NCBI RefSeq assembly: GCF_037893015.1
Contig: NC_133666.1
Coordinates: 653,594,957-653,658,956 of the forward strand
Direction of reading: 5' to 3'
Length of the DNA: 64,000 bases
Origin: Macrotis lagotis
Lineage: Eukaryota; Chordata; Mammalia; Peramelemorphia; Peramelidae
The position numbers and the translations under genes were made by a program. The first letter of the stretch is position 1. Each line of letters opens with the position of its first letter. The notes beneath the pieces were generated by a model. The model saw nothing but the letters and a program-made list of their open reading frames with translations. It made no database searches and was not told where the DNA came from. Below, piece by piece: positions 10,500 to 22,087 of the stretch.

Positions 10500-12950
10500 A
10501 TTTCCCAGAAGATTACTATAGTACTCGTGACTTGTTATATAATTCTGTTTTAATTTTTTTCTATGTACTTTTGTGAGTGGACCTTATTTATAATTCCTTT
10601 TGTAAGACTAAATGATCATAATAAATGACTCATGTTGTCTAGTGAATACCTTTCTCTATCTTACCTTTCCGGAAGGTCTTAGAAATGAGCCAAGAAGAGA
10701 AATTATTCATGAGTGTTAGTATAGTAGGATTAATGAGCCTAAACGTGTGAGAACAAGGAGCCCAATTCTCTCTTATTAGAGGACAGAATTCCTTATGATT
10801 GCATTCCTGGATACTGGTGCGATGTCCCCATCCCTGTGGGCCCATCTGCTAATCAAGGTAAGATCAATCTAGTTGCTTTAGGGTATATGAATATTGATTT
10901 AATTTAATTGATTTAATTTAATATATTGATTTTAACAAAGCCCCCAAAACTGACATTTCTATCTCTGGAAGGATTGCAAAATGTGTTATTTCATTAATTA
11001 ACAGCACCATTTTGAGCAACATTTCCCAGGACCCTGAGCTTTGAGAAGAGCAGTCAACCCTTCCTGCAGTCACTAGACCTGCTTTTAACCTAATCCTCAC
11101 ACCCATCTTTAAGGGGAGAAATCATTTTGAAAAAGTGGCCTATTTTCCTCATCTCCACAACTGGCAATTGGTGACCATCTGCCATCAAAAGGCCGATATT
11201 ACAAGAGTATCCACACCCTGCAAGCAAGCATTCCTGCTTCTAGTCCAGTGCTCATGGTTACTTTCGGGGGAATCAATTCCTGTAGAAAGAGAGCCAATTC
11301 TCCTCACCAACTGCCAAACATTTGTGATCAGAGGGCGAGCCAGGCAGCCTAACTGAAATAATGAGGAAGATAAGGGAAGCAACCCATATCAGGCCACCCT
11401 GACCTCTATCTCCTTTAGACCCTAATAGTCCTGGACCCTGAATCCAAGAGTCTTAGGAACAGCAATGCCTTCAGCTCAGCCCTTGTAGCCATCAGGCTTG
11501 GAAGTGATCTATGTGAAAATTCCTCCTGGCAATAGCTTTTTCCAATTTTCTTAGCTACTGAAGACCCATAAAAGAAAGCTTTTGGTACCAAAGCCATTAA
11601 CACTGTCAAATGACTCAACATCAGAAACAAACCCCTGGTATATCAGCTTCTGGTACAGAGTAGGCTGGAAGTACTAGTGGGTGACCATGTTGGTCACAGA
11701 ATCACAGATTGTGAAATATGGAAGGGCTCTTATTCCAACCAGATACACCCATTCATGAATATGATCTCGCCAACAATATTCCACATAAGGAACCATACAA
11801 GTTTGGCATGAAAATCTGCAACTGGGGGAAACTACTGCATACCAAAGGAGCCTATTTCACTTTCTTGATATTAATAGGAAACTTTTACCCTCAAAGAAAC
11901 AAGTCAAATGTGGAGGAAAATGGAAAAGGAATGAAAAGATTATATGGAAGCATAGGAAACAATAATTTCAATTTTCAAAAGAAGATAGAAGATAAAAATA
12001 AGGGTAGATAACAGAATGAATAAAGTCCAGTTTAAAAAAAACAGCATCATGATGATGCTCAGAAAAATCTGAGGGTGGTGAAAGGAAACTAAAGTTAACA
12101 GAAAAGTTTTGTTTTCTTTTCAGAATGTTAGAGAAGAGAGAAAGTTCACATTAGAGATAGCACTGCTACAAGGATGTGGAATGAATGGTTACAACAGAGG
12201 ATAACTGGATGGAGGAGAACCTCAGAAGGGGCAAGTAACATTCTTCAGGCAAGATTTGGATAACCACAGTAATTCTTTTGGAGGTGGAGGAGCTAGTCTA
12301 TGCTTCACCATGTGCTTTGACCTGACCTCATTTCAAGCTAAACTGAATGAAGAGTCTGGTCCTGAAACAAATCATCCTAGAGGACAGGAAGCCATCTTGC
12401 CCCTGTAGTTACATGGAGAAACTTGCTACTCTTTGAAACTTTTAGGCATGAAAGTTCAATGATTATAGTTGTGTTTTTTTGGTGGGGATGGGGAGTGTGG
12501 TGGAGGGCTGTATAGCTTTAATCTGTGAGGTTGCCAAAGCCCATTGTCTGAGTTTGGATCTGGCATCACTTTATTAGGAGCCTGGGTCACTGCCTATGCT
12601 ACTGTTGATACTTTGCAATTGGTAGCATAGGAAGAGTATATTAAAGCAGTTGCCTGCCTAGGACTGTTGATTATGACATTCTCAAGCAACAGGTTATCAT
12701 TCTACTTCATCACTATAATCTTGAAGAATATTCTTTTGTGCATCAAGATTCTATTATTGTTCATATAAGATATACCTGATTACCTCATGGAGATAAGGGA
12801 ACCAAGTGTCATTTTCTTATCTACCCTAACTTTGCTAAATACCCATATTCATTGCTTCTCACATTGAAGAAAGAATTATAAGAGGGGCCATAGGGAAACA
12901 TATGGTTCTTGTCCCCTGGAATACATGGGCTTAAAAGGGTCTTCTAGTCT
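10500..12950. other. CERS4 intron 1 sequence with no recognised gene
   Basis: Short open frames on both strands (for example about 11,135-11,356) show no family resemblance or splice pattern that I can support. CACAGATTGTGAAATATGGAAGGGC at about 11,700-11,740 (split motif) resembles a widespread marsupial interspersed repeat. Otherwise I see nothing. Confidence 0.5.
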
Positions 12951-13020
12951 GAGAAGCAAGAGTATTCCAGCTTAAAGGACCTGGCTCTACTGCTTACTAC
13001 CTAGATCATCTTGAACAAAT

Positions 13021-13150
13021 CCTTCAGTTAATCAATTAATTAAGAAGCATTTTTTAAAAATACCAATTATGTGGCCTGGAATTGTGCTAGGCAAATTAAA
13101 GAATGATTCTGTCCATTCCACGAAGGAACTTATGTTCTAACAATTGTTTA
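13021..13150 (+). repeat. Old MIR/CORE-SINE-like remnant
   Basis: ATCAATTAATTAAGAAGCATT, CCAATTATGTGGCC and ATTGTGCTAGGCAAATTAAAG follow the 'tail of life-span SINE' pattern (TCAATCAATAAGCATTTATTAAGC..TGTGCTAGGC) common in marsupials. Strongly decayed. Confidence 0.5.
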
Positions 13151-13417
13151 AATAATATATTCATATATAAGATTGTGCAAGATCTATCGAAAATTAGAGA
13201 TTCAGATCCAAATTATCCTGAAGGGGGACACTAACAGCCATGAGATGTAAGTAAAATTCACATGTAAAAGGTAGCATCTAAACTCAACTTTGATAGAAAC
13301 TAGAGAGACTAAGATGAGGAGATGAAGGAGTATGGGAGATAGTTCATGTAAAAACAAGGAGGTGCTGAAAAAACAGCAAGAAATCCGGCTTGGCTGATCT
13401 TCAGTGTGTATGAAGGG

Positions 13418-13437
13418 GAAGTATGTATGTATGTATG

Positions 13438-13488
<51 letters not shown>

Positions 13489-13520
13489 TTATATGTATGT
13501 CTCTCTCTATATATGTTTAT
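13418..13520. repeat. (GTAT)n/(AT)n microsatellite
   Basis: GTATGTATGTATGTAT runs into a long uninterrupted AT dinucleotide array (about 13,443-13,486), then a short CT run. Likely polymorphic. Confidence 0.95.
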
Positions 13521-13549
13521 ATAGATATAATAAGGACAGAAAGGAAGGT

Positions 13550-13845
13550 TGGAACCACGTTATGAAGGGCTTAATATGCCAGACTAAGAAGTCTGTATTT
13601 GAACTTCATAGTAACAGAGAGACACTGGAATTTACTGAGTAATGAAGTGACATGTTCAGACTTGTGTTTTAGGAAAATAATTTGGCAGCTATGAGAAATA
13701 TGGGTTAATAAGAGAGAGAGATTGAATCTAGTGGACAAATTCCAATGCAAGTTTCTTAGAACAGTCAAGAGGTGTTGACAGGTTGAACTGGGGTGGTAAT
13801 TGTGTGAGTAAAGAGTTAAAAGTCACCTAATTGTGGGAACTAATT
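13550..13845 (+). repeat. Ancient mammalian interspersed repeat (same family as 4330-4740)
   Basis: TGAAGGGCTTAATATGCCAG, AAGAAGTCTGTATTTGAAC, GAAGTGACATGTTCAGAC, TTTGGCAGCT and GTGTGAGTAAAGAG blocks appear in the same order as in the other copy. Confidence 0.5.
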
Positions 13846-14149
13846 AGATATATGTATGAGGAGGAATGAAAAATTTAAAATGATGGAGGTTTCAAAACCA
13901 GATGACTTGAAGAATAGTGGGGTCTTTTTCAGAAAGGGACAGAAATCCCAGAATTCAGAAAATGGATATTTTGTGTGAGGAGAGGGGAGGGGAGAAAATA
14001 AGTTTTGTTCTGAACATTTTAAGTTTGAGATATCTAACTGGGCAAATAATTTGTATTGTCCAATGAGTAGCTGGTAATGCAATCAGTGTCCACTTTCTCT
14101 CTTTATACTTTCTATTTAACTCCTTCCAATTTGGCTTCTTTCCTAAACA

Positions 14150-14640
14150 TTCCAATAAAACTCTCTCTAAAGTTACCAGTTGTAGCCAAAGCCAATGGCC
14201 TCTCAATTCTCATTCACTTTGACCTCTCTGCAGTTTTGGACACTGGTAATCACTCTCTTCTCTTGAATGCTGTGTTATCTCTAGGGTTTGGGACACCACT
14301 GTCTCTCCTGGTTTGACTGGTACTCATCAGACGACTCCTTTTCTGTCTCCTTTGCTGGATCTTCTTCCAGATCATTCCTTTTGATCACAGTATCCCATAG
14401 ATTCTCTCCTGAGCCTTCTTCTTTTCTCCCTCTATACTACTTCATTTTGTCATTTTATCAGCTATTATGGATTTAATTAAAAATCTGTGCTGATGATTTT
14501 CTGATCTCTCTATCCTTCATTAATCTCTATTGCTTTTCAATCTTACATTTTCAACTGCTTTTCAAACATCTCAAATTGGATGTACATTGGATATCTTAAA
14601 CTCAGTATTTCCAAAACAGAACTAAATCATCATTTTTTGA
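14150..14640 (+). mobile_element. CR1/L2/L3-clade LINE reverse transcriptase remnant
   Basis: The plus strand reads LIHFDLSAVLDTGNHSLLL..LSLGFGTPLSLLV, then DWYSSDDSFSVSFAGSSS: the LDLSAAFDTVDHxxLL motif of CR1-like reverse transcriptases followed by its usual serine-rich continuation. Frames are broken. It ends with a 'CAAACATCTCAAATTGGATGT' region typical of that clade. Exact family uncertain. Confidence 0.65.
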
Positions 14641-14699
14641 GCACAAGAGTATTCTGCAATATTCTCATATCATAACTGGTTCAGCTATTCTGCTTTTTA

Positions 14700-14990
14700 T
14701 GCCTCCCCAATTTCCAATTATTTCCCACCACAAAGAGAGTTGCTTTAAATATTTTTGTACATATAGGGTCCTTTCCTCTTTCTTTGATCTTTTTCGGAGA
14801 ATAGATATAGAGGCAGTATAACTGGATCAAAGTGTATATAATTTAATAACTTTTGGGACATAGTTTCCTAATTTCTTTACAGAATGGTTGCATTAGTTCA
14901 AAGCTCTACCAGAGGAGCATTAAAAGACTTGTTTTCCCATAGCCCTTCCAGTATTTATCATCAAAAAGAAAATCTATGAGAACTGATAAG
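14700..14990 (-). mobile_element. Old L1 3' ORF2 fragment
   Basis: TTTCCAATTATTTCCCACCAC, ATAACTGGATCAAAG, GAATGGTTGCATTAGTTC and CCCATAGCCCTTCCAG align by eye with the antisense of L1 ORF2 C-terminus seen better preserved at 38,570-38,810. Confidence 0.7.
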
Positions 14991-15009
14991 GTCATGAAGA
15001 GAGAATGTA

Positions 15010-15153
15010 GGGGCGGCTAGGTGGTGTAGTGGATAAAGCACCGGCCTTGGAGTCAGGAGTACCTGGGTACAAATCTGGTCTCAGACACTTAATAATTACG
15101 TAGCTGTGTGGCCTTAGGCAAGCTGCTTAACCCCATTTGCCTTGAAAAAAAAA
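15010..15153 (+). repeat. tRNA-derived marsupial SINE with 12-bp target duplication
   Basis: GGGGCGGCTAGGTGGTGTAG head and an A-rich tail. AGAGAGAATGTA is repeated at 14998-15009 and 15155-15166. Confidence 0.93.
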
Positions 15154-15639
15154 GAGAGAGAATGTAAAGGGAAGAAATTATGGGCATAAAACAGAGTCTT
15201 AGGATACAACCAATAGTTATTGGGAATGTCTTACATAAAGATCAGCAAATAAGATGGAGAAGTTATCAGATTTGCAGGAGGAAAATCAAGGAAGAACAAT
15301 GTCATGAAAATCTAGAGAGGAGAGTGCCAGGAAAATGAGAGTGATGAAAAAAGATCCAATGCTGCAGAGATGTATACAAGAGTGTGACTTGGCAAGTAGA
15401 AGGCCTGACTGCACATCACAGGGTGGAGTACAGGAGGGGAAAATAAGGAAATAATGACAAGGGGTGTGAAGGTATTCATGGCAAAATAACCGTATTATCT
15501 CAGCAAATTATGAGTTGAAATCCTTAACTGAGAGAGCAGATGGAGAGAGTATTACAGAGGTTTGAGGGAAAAGGAGAATGACTGAAGCAACTGCTTTGGA
15601 GAATGCCGATTAAGAAAGTATATAAAAAGATTACCTTCC

Positions 15640-16173
15640 TTCCTTACTGTTCCTGGGATACAGTACTTTATTTCTTTTCACACTGGCTATTAATTATACC
15701 TAGAAGGATTTCCTTCCCAAATTCCAATTCAGCATCCCTAACTTCCTTTAGGATTCAATTCAAGCATTATTTCCTCCAGGAAACATTTTTCACCCCCTTG
15801 CTCCAGTTATTAGTGTCATATATCTTTTCAAAAGTTACCTTCCATCCACTTGGCATGTATCTTAAAAGGTTCAGATTTATTTGTAATCTTTTTTATTTTT
15901 ATTTTTAAGGCTATGGGGTTAAGTGACTTGCTCAAGGTCACATAGCTAGATAATTATTAAGTGTTTGAGGCCAGATATGAACTTAGGTCCTCCTGATTCC
16001 ATGGCCAGTTATCTATTCACTGCACCACCTAGCTGGCCCCCTATATATTGTCTCTTGCATTAAAAAGTAAACTTCTTGAAAGTTTGGGTTTTATTCCTTT
16101 CTCTTTGAATTTTTGTCACATGCCTGATACACAACCATTTAATGAATTCTTATTCATTGATTGATTGATTGAC
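15640..16173 (+). mobile_element. L2 LINE 3' end split by a SINE
   Basis: AGGATTCAATTCAAGCATTATTTCCTCCAGGAAAC (split) to 15,885, then after the SINE TAAACTTCTTGAAAG, TGCCTGATACACAACC, TTTAATGAATTCTTATTC and a terminal (ATTG)n run. This is the usual marsupial L2 3' end. Non-coding. Confidence 0.72.
15888..16040 (-). repeat. tRNA-derived marsupial SINE inside L2
   Basis: Minus-oriented: TTTTTAAGGCTATGGGGTTAAG through CACCTAGCTGGCCCC. It interrupts the L2 3' end, which resumes directly after it. Confidence 0.9.
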
Positions 16174-17470
16174 CATTGAAGTGAGATCTTAGTTGAATTT
16201 AGAAAGCATAAATCCGTAGCGGACCTAGTGAGAATATATGCATGGTTTCTTTTAATTCCCTTCAGCAATAGAACAATAGGAGCAGAGGGGACAGAAGGTA
16301 ATTCAAGATTGGGGCTCAGCAAGGCATGAACAGAAATAGGACAAAGGGGCCATGACTTGGAGAGAAAGGACAGTACAGTATAGACCTCTTTAACTGCAGG
16401 GTTAGCATTGTGAAGATTGGAAAGTGAAAGCAAAGCAGAGGTAGGGCATGAAAAATTCCTGAGGACTAGAGAAATTGGAGAGCAATCCAAAGAAAGTTTT
16501 AGGAAGGGTAAGACATTAGAAGAGATGGAATGATAGGATGTTGTGATGTGATAAAGGAATTACAAAATTATTTATTAAGGAAGTAGAGTACTTATGGATT
16601 ATGGCAAGATCAAAGGTATAATTTTTTTGTGGGGGGAGGGGAAGGGCATAGGAACTGTCAAGCTAGGGGATTTGAAGTGTATCAACTCATATATACAAAT
16701 GTACTTGAGTAAAGGCAGAAGTTTAGTTGAAAAGATAGAATGTGGTCCAGGTACCAAGGACTGGTAGATAAATACTACCAGGAAATGGCTTAGATAATTT
16801 TGAATAGAATGAACTTCAAAGAAGGAGAGATTGTTGCAAAATTGCAAAATGGCAATAAGTCACGAAGAATATCCCAATTCTACCTTCAGAAAAATGAGTT
16901 AGGACAAGGTGTCACAGAGCTAGGATCACAGAGAAAAGTTCAGCCAAAAGGCTGAAAATAACAATAAGATCAGTCTAGGGGTTTCTATGGATCTTTTGGA
17001 CTTGAGTGGGAGCAGTATAGGTGACAATGAAACTGAATCACTGGTGCTATCATGGGTATTCCTGATTGTTGGCATTTTTAAGTAAAAGGTAACATATCCA
17101 GGTGCAAGGGCCCTAGGAGTCCATGTATAAGATTAAGCCTTAAACTTTTGCCTTCCTCAAAAGCTGCTATCTCTAGAGTTTTAACAATTAGGCAAGGACA
17201 TTTAGACACAGTTCTTCCAATAAGGAGGGTTTAGACATTGAAGTAGAAGTAACACACATCTTAGAAGGAGGTGGTCGTGCCTTTCATGGGTTTATAATGG
17301 CTAAGCAGGGGAAAAGCAGACCATAGCCTAAATTGGTTCAAGATTTACAAAGTGTTTTTATAAAAGAGTCTAGAGAAGAATGTGGATCTAATCATTGGAT
17401 AGAGCTCTGAAAGAGAACATAACTCAAGATATAGTAGCAGGCTCTCAAGAAATATATATTGGTGAAAATA
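16174..17470. other. CERS4 intron 1, no gene seen
   Basis: A/G-biased unique sequence. No motif, splice-flanked frame or repeat that I can name with confidence. Confidence 0.5.
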
Positions 17471-17479
17471 GGCAATGCA

Positions 17480-17665
17480 GTAGGAAGGGAAGAGTTCTGG
17501 ATTTGAAGTCAAGGGCCCTTTGTTCAAAACTAGGCCTCCCAATAATTGGTTGCATGACCTATAACTTTTCTTCTCTGGTCCCAAATTTACTCATCTTTAA
17601 TGGGACTTAGATGATTCCAACATCTGTTCCAGTTTTAAATAATATGATCTTGGGAAACACAGCAA
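17480..17665 (+). repeat. MIR/THER-type SINE remnant
   Basis: AGAGTTCTGGATTTGAAGTCAAG, GTTGCATGACCTATAAC, TTTACTCATCTTTAATGGG and GATGATTCCAACATCTG follow the tRNA-head to core order of MIR-like elements. Confidence 0.6.
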
Positions 17666-17850
17666 AAAAGTGGCAGAAGAAAAACATTGGGTTCTTCTCT
17701 TCCCCAGTTCCCAGTATCTAGAAAATGTACCAAAAGAAATCTTATTCAGGAAATAACCCAAAATGGTACATTGAAGTCTTTTTATAATTAAGTTTGAAAG
17801 AGGAAAACATAGCTGTGGATGCTGGGGATGGGATCTGTCTATGAGTTGGA

Positions 17851-18051
17851 TTATGGAACAATCCATTGTAGGGAAACACTGAACTTCAGGGCAAGGAGTC
17901 CCAGAACCAGCATAGTAAGGCCTAAATTTGTGTATGGTGCATGAGCAGCTGTTACATCGAAGCTCTGTTGCTCATTACACAATTTCAGGTCATGCTCACC
18001 ACATGTCTCAGGGTAGGTTGAAGAGACCTGTACCTTGGAATGGCAGGTCAC
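17851..18051 (-). other. Small open frame with C-terminal hydrophobic segment (unrecognised)
   Basis: 66 codons on the minus strand: TCGEHDLKLCNEQQ followed by a hydrophobic run LGLTMLVLGLLALKF. The CN motif before a hydrophobic tail is faintly like the end of a Ly6/uPAR-type GPI protein, but no matching cysteine pattern or splice acceptor is visible upstream. Most likely a chance frame. Confidence 0.12.
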
Positions 18052-18719
18052 AGTAAGGAGTGATTAAGGTTTTAGATTGCATATTGAACAAAGAGAAACT
18101 TTAGAAGCAAGCTCCAATATATAGTTCTGATCCTAAGAGTAGACCCTCAGTTACAGATTCCAAGTCTTGAAACCTGCAGGAGAATAATTGGGCAGGAATC
18201 CCAGCTCTAAAAGAAACTTACACCTCTGTCAAGTCATCAACAGAACTTTCTGGATGCCTGATAAGGCTGTCTAGTAGCTAGTTCCTGGAACTCCAAATGG
18301 GGCAAGGCATGCTGCTCAGACCCAAAACTAGGTCAGGAGCTTCTATAGCTCAGGTCAAGAGGGGTAACATTTCACCTTTTGGATCAGAATACTTTGGGAT
18401 CACTTAAAGCTTTCATATATCCCGATTGAAATGCTTCTAAGATTGTAGAATTAGCATCCCAGGCATTCCCTCCAGACATGCACAGGGTTGAGCTTTAACA
18501 TAAAGTCTGTAGTCAGGATCTAGGTTCAAAGAATGAACAAACAAAAAGCTACTATGGTGACAGGAATATGCAACAATACAAACAAAAAAACCAGAAGAAA
18601 ATGATTCCAAATCATTTACATGTAAGTTGGTTTGAATTACATCTGAGCTCCTTTCCAACTCTGAGTTTTATGATTCTGCAATAAAAATGTTCTGAATTTG
18701 GACTCAAAGGGGAAGGAAG

Positions 18720-18970
18720 GGAACAAAAACAAACATTTAACTTATAAGCATATACTTTCCAGGAGCTATGCTAGGTGCTTTATAATTATTCTTATCTGAT
18801 CAAATCAAAGGATCTAATTTCTAATTGGTTCTACCACTGATAATCTCCATTCTATATACAAATAAGTTCATCTTCTCCCTGGCACTCCAATTTTTCAGCT
18901 GTGAAATGAGGAGTTTGGAGCATATGAGTTCTAAGGTCCCTTCAGCCACATTTGAATCTCATAGCTCCCT
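18720..18970 (+). repeat. MIR-like remnants
   Basis: CCAGGAGCTATGCTAGGTGC with TTATAATTATTCTTATC, and further right TTTCAGCTGTGAAATGAGG with TTCTAAGGTCCCTTCAGCC, are two MIR-type halves. Decayed. Confidence 0.5.
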
Positions 18971-19605
18971 TTACTAGCCTAGCTTTTCTGGTCATTACCA
19001 CCAAACCATCTCTTCCTCCTTCTTGAAGATGTATGAACCTAACGAAAAGTGTGTGGAATCTAGACTGGGTTATAAAACTAATTCTCAAGACAGCTCCAAG
19101 TTAAGGGGAAGAGCCATTGGATGATCAACATGTCAGACATTTGGATCAGACTTTCAGTCTGTAGGATGTCTATCACTGGAATTCTAAGGAGTGATCATTT
19201 ACTCTCTTCAAAGTGATGAGAGGCACTGGGGTGTAATGAACTAAAACTCAGCCTTGAAGTTCAGAAGACCTTGCTCAAGGCCCACTTCTGATGTCTACTA
19301 GCAGGGCATCAGATTAAGTCATTTAATGATTAAGTCACTAAACTCTCAGTATTCTAAAACAACTCTGTAATACTGTTAGTCACAGAGATATTGAGCTCAC
19401 TACTCAAAAGAAATTTCTTCACTCCGGAGTTCCAAAGACCAATAATATCACAGGACCAATGCTTAACTTTGTTCTTCAAATTGGTCACTTTTCTTAATTA
19501 AAGTTAAAAAAAAACACCCAACCTTGTTATTTTCTTCTAGATGTTTCAGTTTTGCCAACTTTCACTAGTCATTAGAATCCACAACAAAATTTAAAGGCTT
19601 TTATT

Positions 19606-19749
19606 GGGTCAGCTAGGTGGTGCAGTGGATAGAGCACCGGACCTGGAGTCAGGAGTGTCTGAGTTCAAATCCAACCTCAGACACTTAACCTAGCTGCATG
19701 GCCTTGGGCAAGCCACTTAACCCCATTTCCCTTGCAAAAAAAAATCCAA
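19606..19749 (+). repeat. tRNA-derived SINE, left arm of inverted pair
   Basis: GGGTCAGCTAGGTGGTGCAG head and A9 tail. AAAGGCTTTTATT is repeated at 19593-19605 and 19750-19762. Confidence 0.93.
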
Positions 19750-19771
19750 AAAGGCTTTTATTTATTAATTT

Positions 19772-19920
19772 ATTTTAGTTTTTTGCAAAGCTAATGGGGT
19801 TAAATGGCTTGCCCAAGGCCATACAGCTAGGTAATTATTAAGTGTCTGAGGCTGGATTTGAACTCAGATACTCCTGACTCCAGGTCCGGTGCTCTATCCA
19901 CTGCTCCACCTGGTTGCCCA
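19772..19920 (-). repeat. tRNA-derived SINE, right arm of inverted pair
   Basis: TTTTTTGCAAAGCTAATGGGG through CCACCTGGTTGCCCA, in reverse orientation and only about 20 bp from the plus-strand copy. Confidence 0.93.
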
Positions 19921-20177
19921 GCTTTCTTTTATTCTTAAGAGAATTTGAGATAAGGAAGTGTTCGTCACTTTGTCCCTATCTTCCAAGACAATCACCTCCC
20001 TGCCTTAGGCTCACCCACACCTACATAGCTGATGCTCCCCACACCATCCTCTAGGCAATTCTAGACTCTCTTGTTTCTGCACCTGCACGGCGTAGGTATA
20101 AAGTTGAGAGCTCTGTAAGATCTTTCCTTTGGGTAATACATCTCTTAAACATTCATCCCCATTCCCATTTATTCATT

Positions 20178-20222
20178 CTCTCTCTCTCTCTCCCCCCCCC
20201 CCCCTCTGTCTGTCTCTCTCAT
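20178..20222. repeat. (CT)n / poly-C simple repeat
   Basis: CTCTCTCTCTCTCC followed by a C-run and CTGTCTGTCTCTCTC, about 100 bp downstream (gene sense) of the candidate CERS4 5' exon. Confidence 0.95.
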
Positions 20223-20308
20223 ATTCTCTTTCTGGCCCTCTCTCATATACTATCTGTCTGTCTCTTCCACTCACCCCCTCCAACACATTTCTACTGGATT
20301 TCACTTAC

Positions 20309-20400
20309 CTCATGCACTGGGGTTTGACAAGGTCAGGCCAGACTCCTCCTGTATTGTGCTTTTGGGAATCCCAATTGTTAGGATAGTGGGATACTCCCTT
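20309..20400 (-). other. Candidate CERS4 5' untranslated exon
   Basis: On the minus strand a strong acceptor (CCTTTTTTCCAG) at 20401 and a near-perfect donor (GAG|gtaagtga) after 20309 enclose 92 nt. It lies about 11.3 kb upstream of the first coding exon, a typical position for a 5' UTR exon. If joined directly to the exon at 8983, the terminal ATGAG gives an extra in-frame ATG that adds Met-Arg before the normal start. The call rests only on splice-site quality and position. Confidence 0.4.
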
Positions 20401-20499
20401 CTGGAAAAAAGGTGGAGTTAATAATCAGGCAGTCAAAGTACGCCCTCTTCTCAGTCAGAGGATGCTCCAGGAGAAGGGTGGTGCCCAGTTTAGAGGATG

Positions 20500-21320
20500 G
20501 GGGTGTTGGAAGCAACTGAACGAGAGGGTCGAGGGGTATTGGGAAAAAGGGACTAAAAAGGGATGAAACAGGTGTTATAGTAAATAATCAGATGCCTGTT
20601 TTGCAAGTGGTTGGGCTCTGGAAAAGGAGGCGCTGAAGGAAATTCACCTAGGGAAAGATCTTCAGGTAGTTCGAGCTGCTGGTGATGAGACTGTGTGATG
20701 GATAGCCGAGAAACGTAGATCTGGAGGGCTGAAGGTAACAACCAAGAAAGTATCCTGCAGTAGTAAGACGGAACACAGGAAAACAGAGCTCCTGCAAGGC
20801 TCCTCACGAAGCTTCTTAGGCGAGGAGGCTGTGCAGAGGTTAGAGAAGATGTGGTAGGAGGTTTTATGCACAGTTGCCCTAGGAGGGATGAGAGGCAACC
20901 TGGTCAAAATGCGAAGGTTCCAGAGAAGTTTAGAGTTCGCACTGGAGCTTTGTCATTCTTACCCCTTCCTGTTGAACCAGTAACCTGTCCAACTCTGATA
21001 ACACTACACAACAGGGAAAGCCCCAGGTGGCTGCAATAGCACCCACAGACTCCCCGCCCACCCTTTTATTAGGTTGGCAAGGGTCGTTCCACCCACTCTC
21101 CTTGGGCGCTTTGGAGCAGTCCTGCAGCTCCACCCCAACTCTCCTTCCCCACTCTTCACTCCATTCATATGCCCCCACAGTTTCACAATTGGCCCTCATT
21201 CTTGCATGCTCAGACACCACACACCCAGACATAGATTCACCCGTTCTCTAAACATCCACCCTCCCGCCCCCTCCAGTACCTGACACCCTTAAAATAGACC
21301 CACGTGCACACTGCCCTCAC
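20500..21320 (-). promoter_or_regulatory. Possible CERS4 promoter region
   Basis: About 18 CpGs by eye, clearly more than in neighbouring DNA, and higher G+C with few recognisable repeats. It lies just upstream (minus-strand sense) of the candidate 5' exon. It does not reach a textbook CpG island, and I see no convincing TATA box. Minus-strand GGG|gtaaga near 20,955 could be a first-exon donor. Weak inference. Confidence 0.22.
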
Positions 21321-21329
21321 ATGTACCCA

Positions 21330-21960
21330 ACTTCTCCTCAAACAAAAACTTAGGGCAACCTCCCCTGCTCCTTGAAGCCTAGCCCACTTTCAGTCTTCAT
21401 CCCAAGCTTCACCAGGATCCACGGTTCTCCTCAAGACATTTGAGTCCTTTTCCATACAGTTGCCCCGAGATGGAAGGCACAGAAGCACCTTACTCATCTC
21501 CCCAGTCACAATTTCTCCCGTCCCCATACAAACACAGGGGGCATGCACAGATATGCCCACAACCAAAGCTGAGCCACCTGACTCAGTCAAGACCCTTTCT
21601 TTTTCTGTGAAGTTAATTGCATTTCCACCTGTAAAGTAGCCCCTCCACCTGTGAAACTGGAGCAATGCTCCAAGGCGTAGGCAGTTTTTTTCCTATATCC
21701 ATTATGGGGGGGGGGTTAGGTATCCTCAACATGAAGAGCCCACCTCTGAGGGACTAGAGCAATTCAGGAAGTTTCTGAATTGCAGAAGTCTCTGCCCACC
21801 TACCTTAGTCTCCTCTCCTTCGGAATTTCCTTTCTTATTTCTCTTTAAGATCTTTTTCATCTATTTTAAAATAACTTTACCACCTGTAATATAAAGATGA
21901 TAACACTAAGATGTACCCAAAGAACTTTTCTGATCTGCAACTTGTAGCAGCAGAGGCAGC
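21330..21960. other. Unique sequence, no gene seen
   Basis: Moderate G+C, one G-run near 21,706. Short frames only. It lies upstream of the possible CERS4 promoter. Confidence 0.5.
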
Positions 21961-22006
21961 AGCTAAAGAATTGGGCTGGTATTTAGAGAAAAGTTAGCCT
22001 GAGAAG

Positions 22007-22028
22007 GGAGAGAGACAGAGAGAGAGAG

Positions 22029-22087
<59 letters not shown>

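Noticed and set aside
11135..11382. Overlapping frames on both strands around 11.1-11.6 kb
   Set aside because: Mutually antisense, no domain and no exon borders in phase with CERS4.
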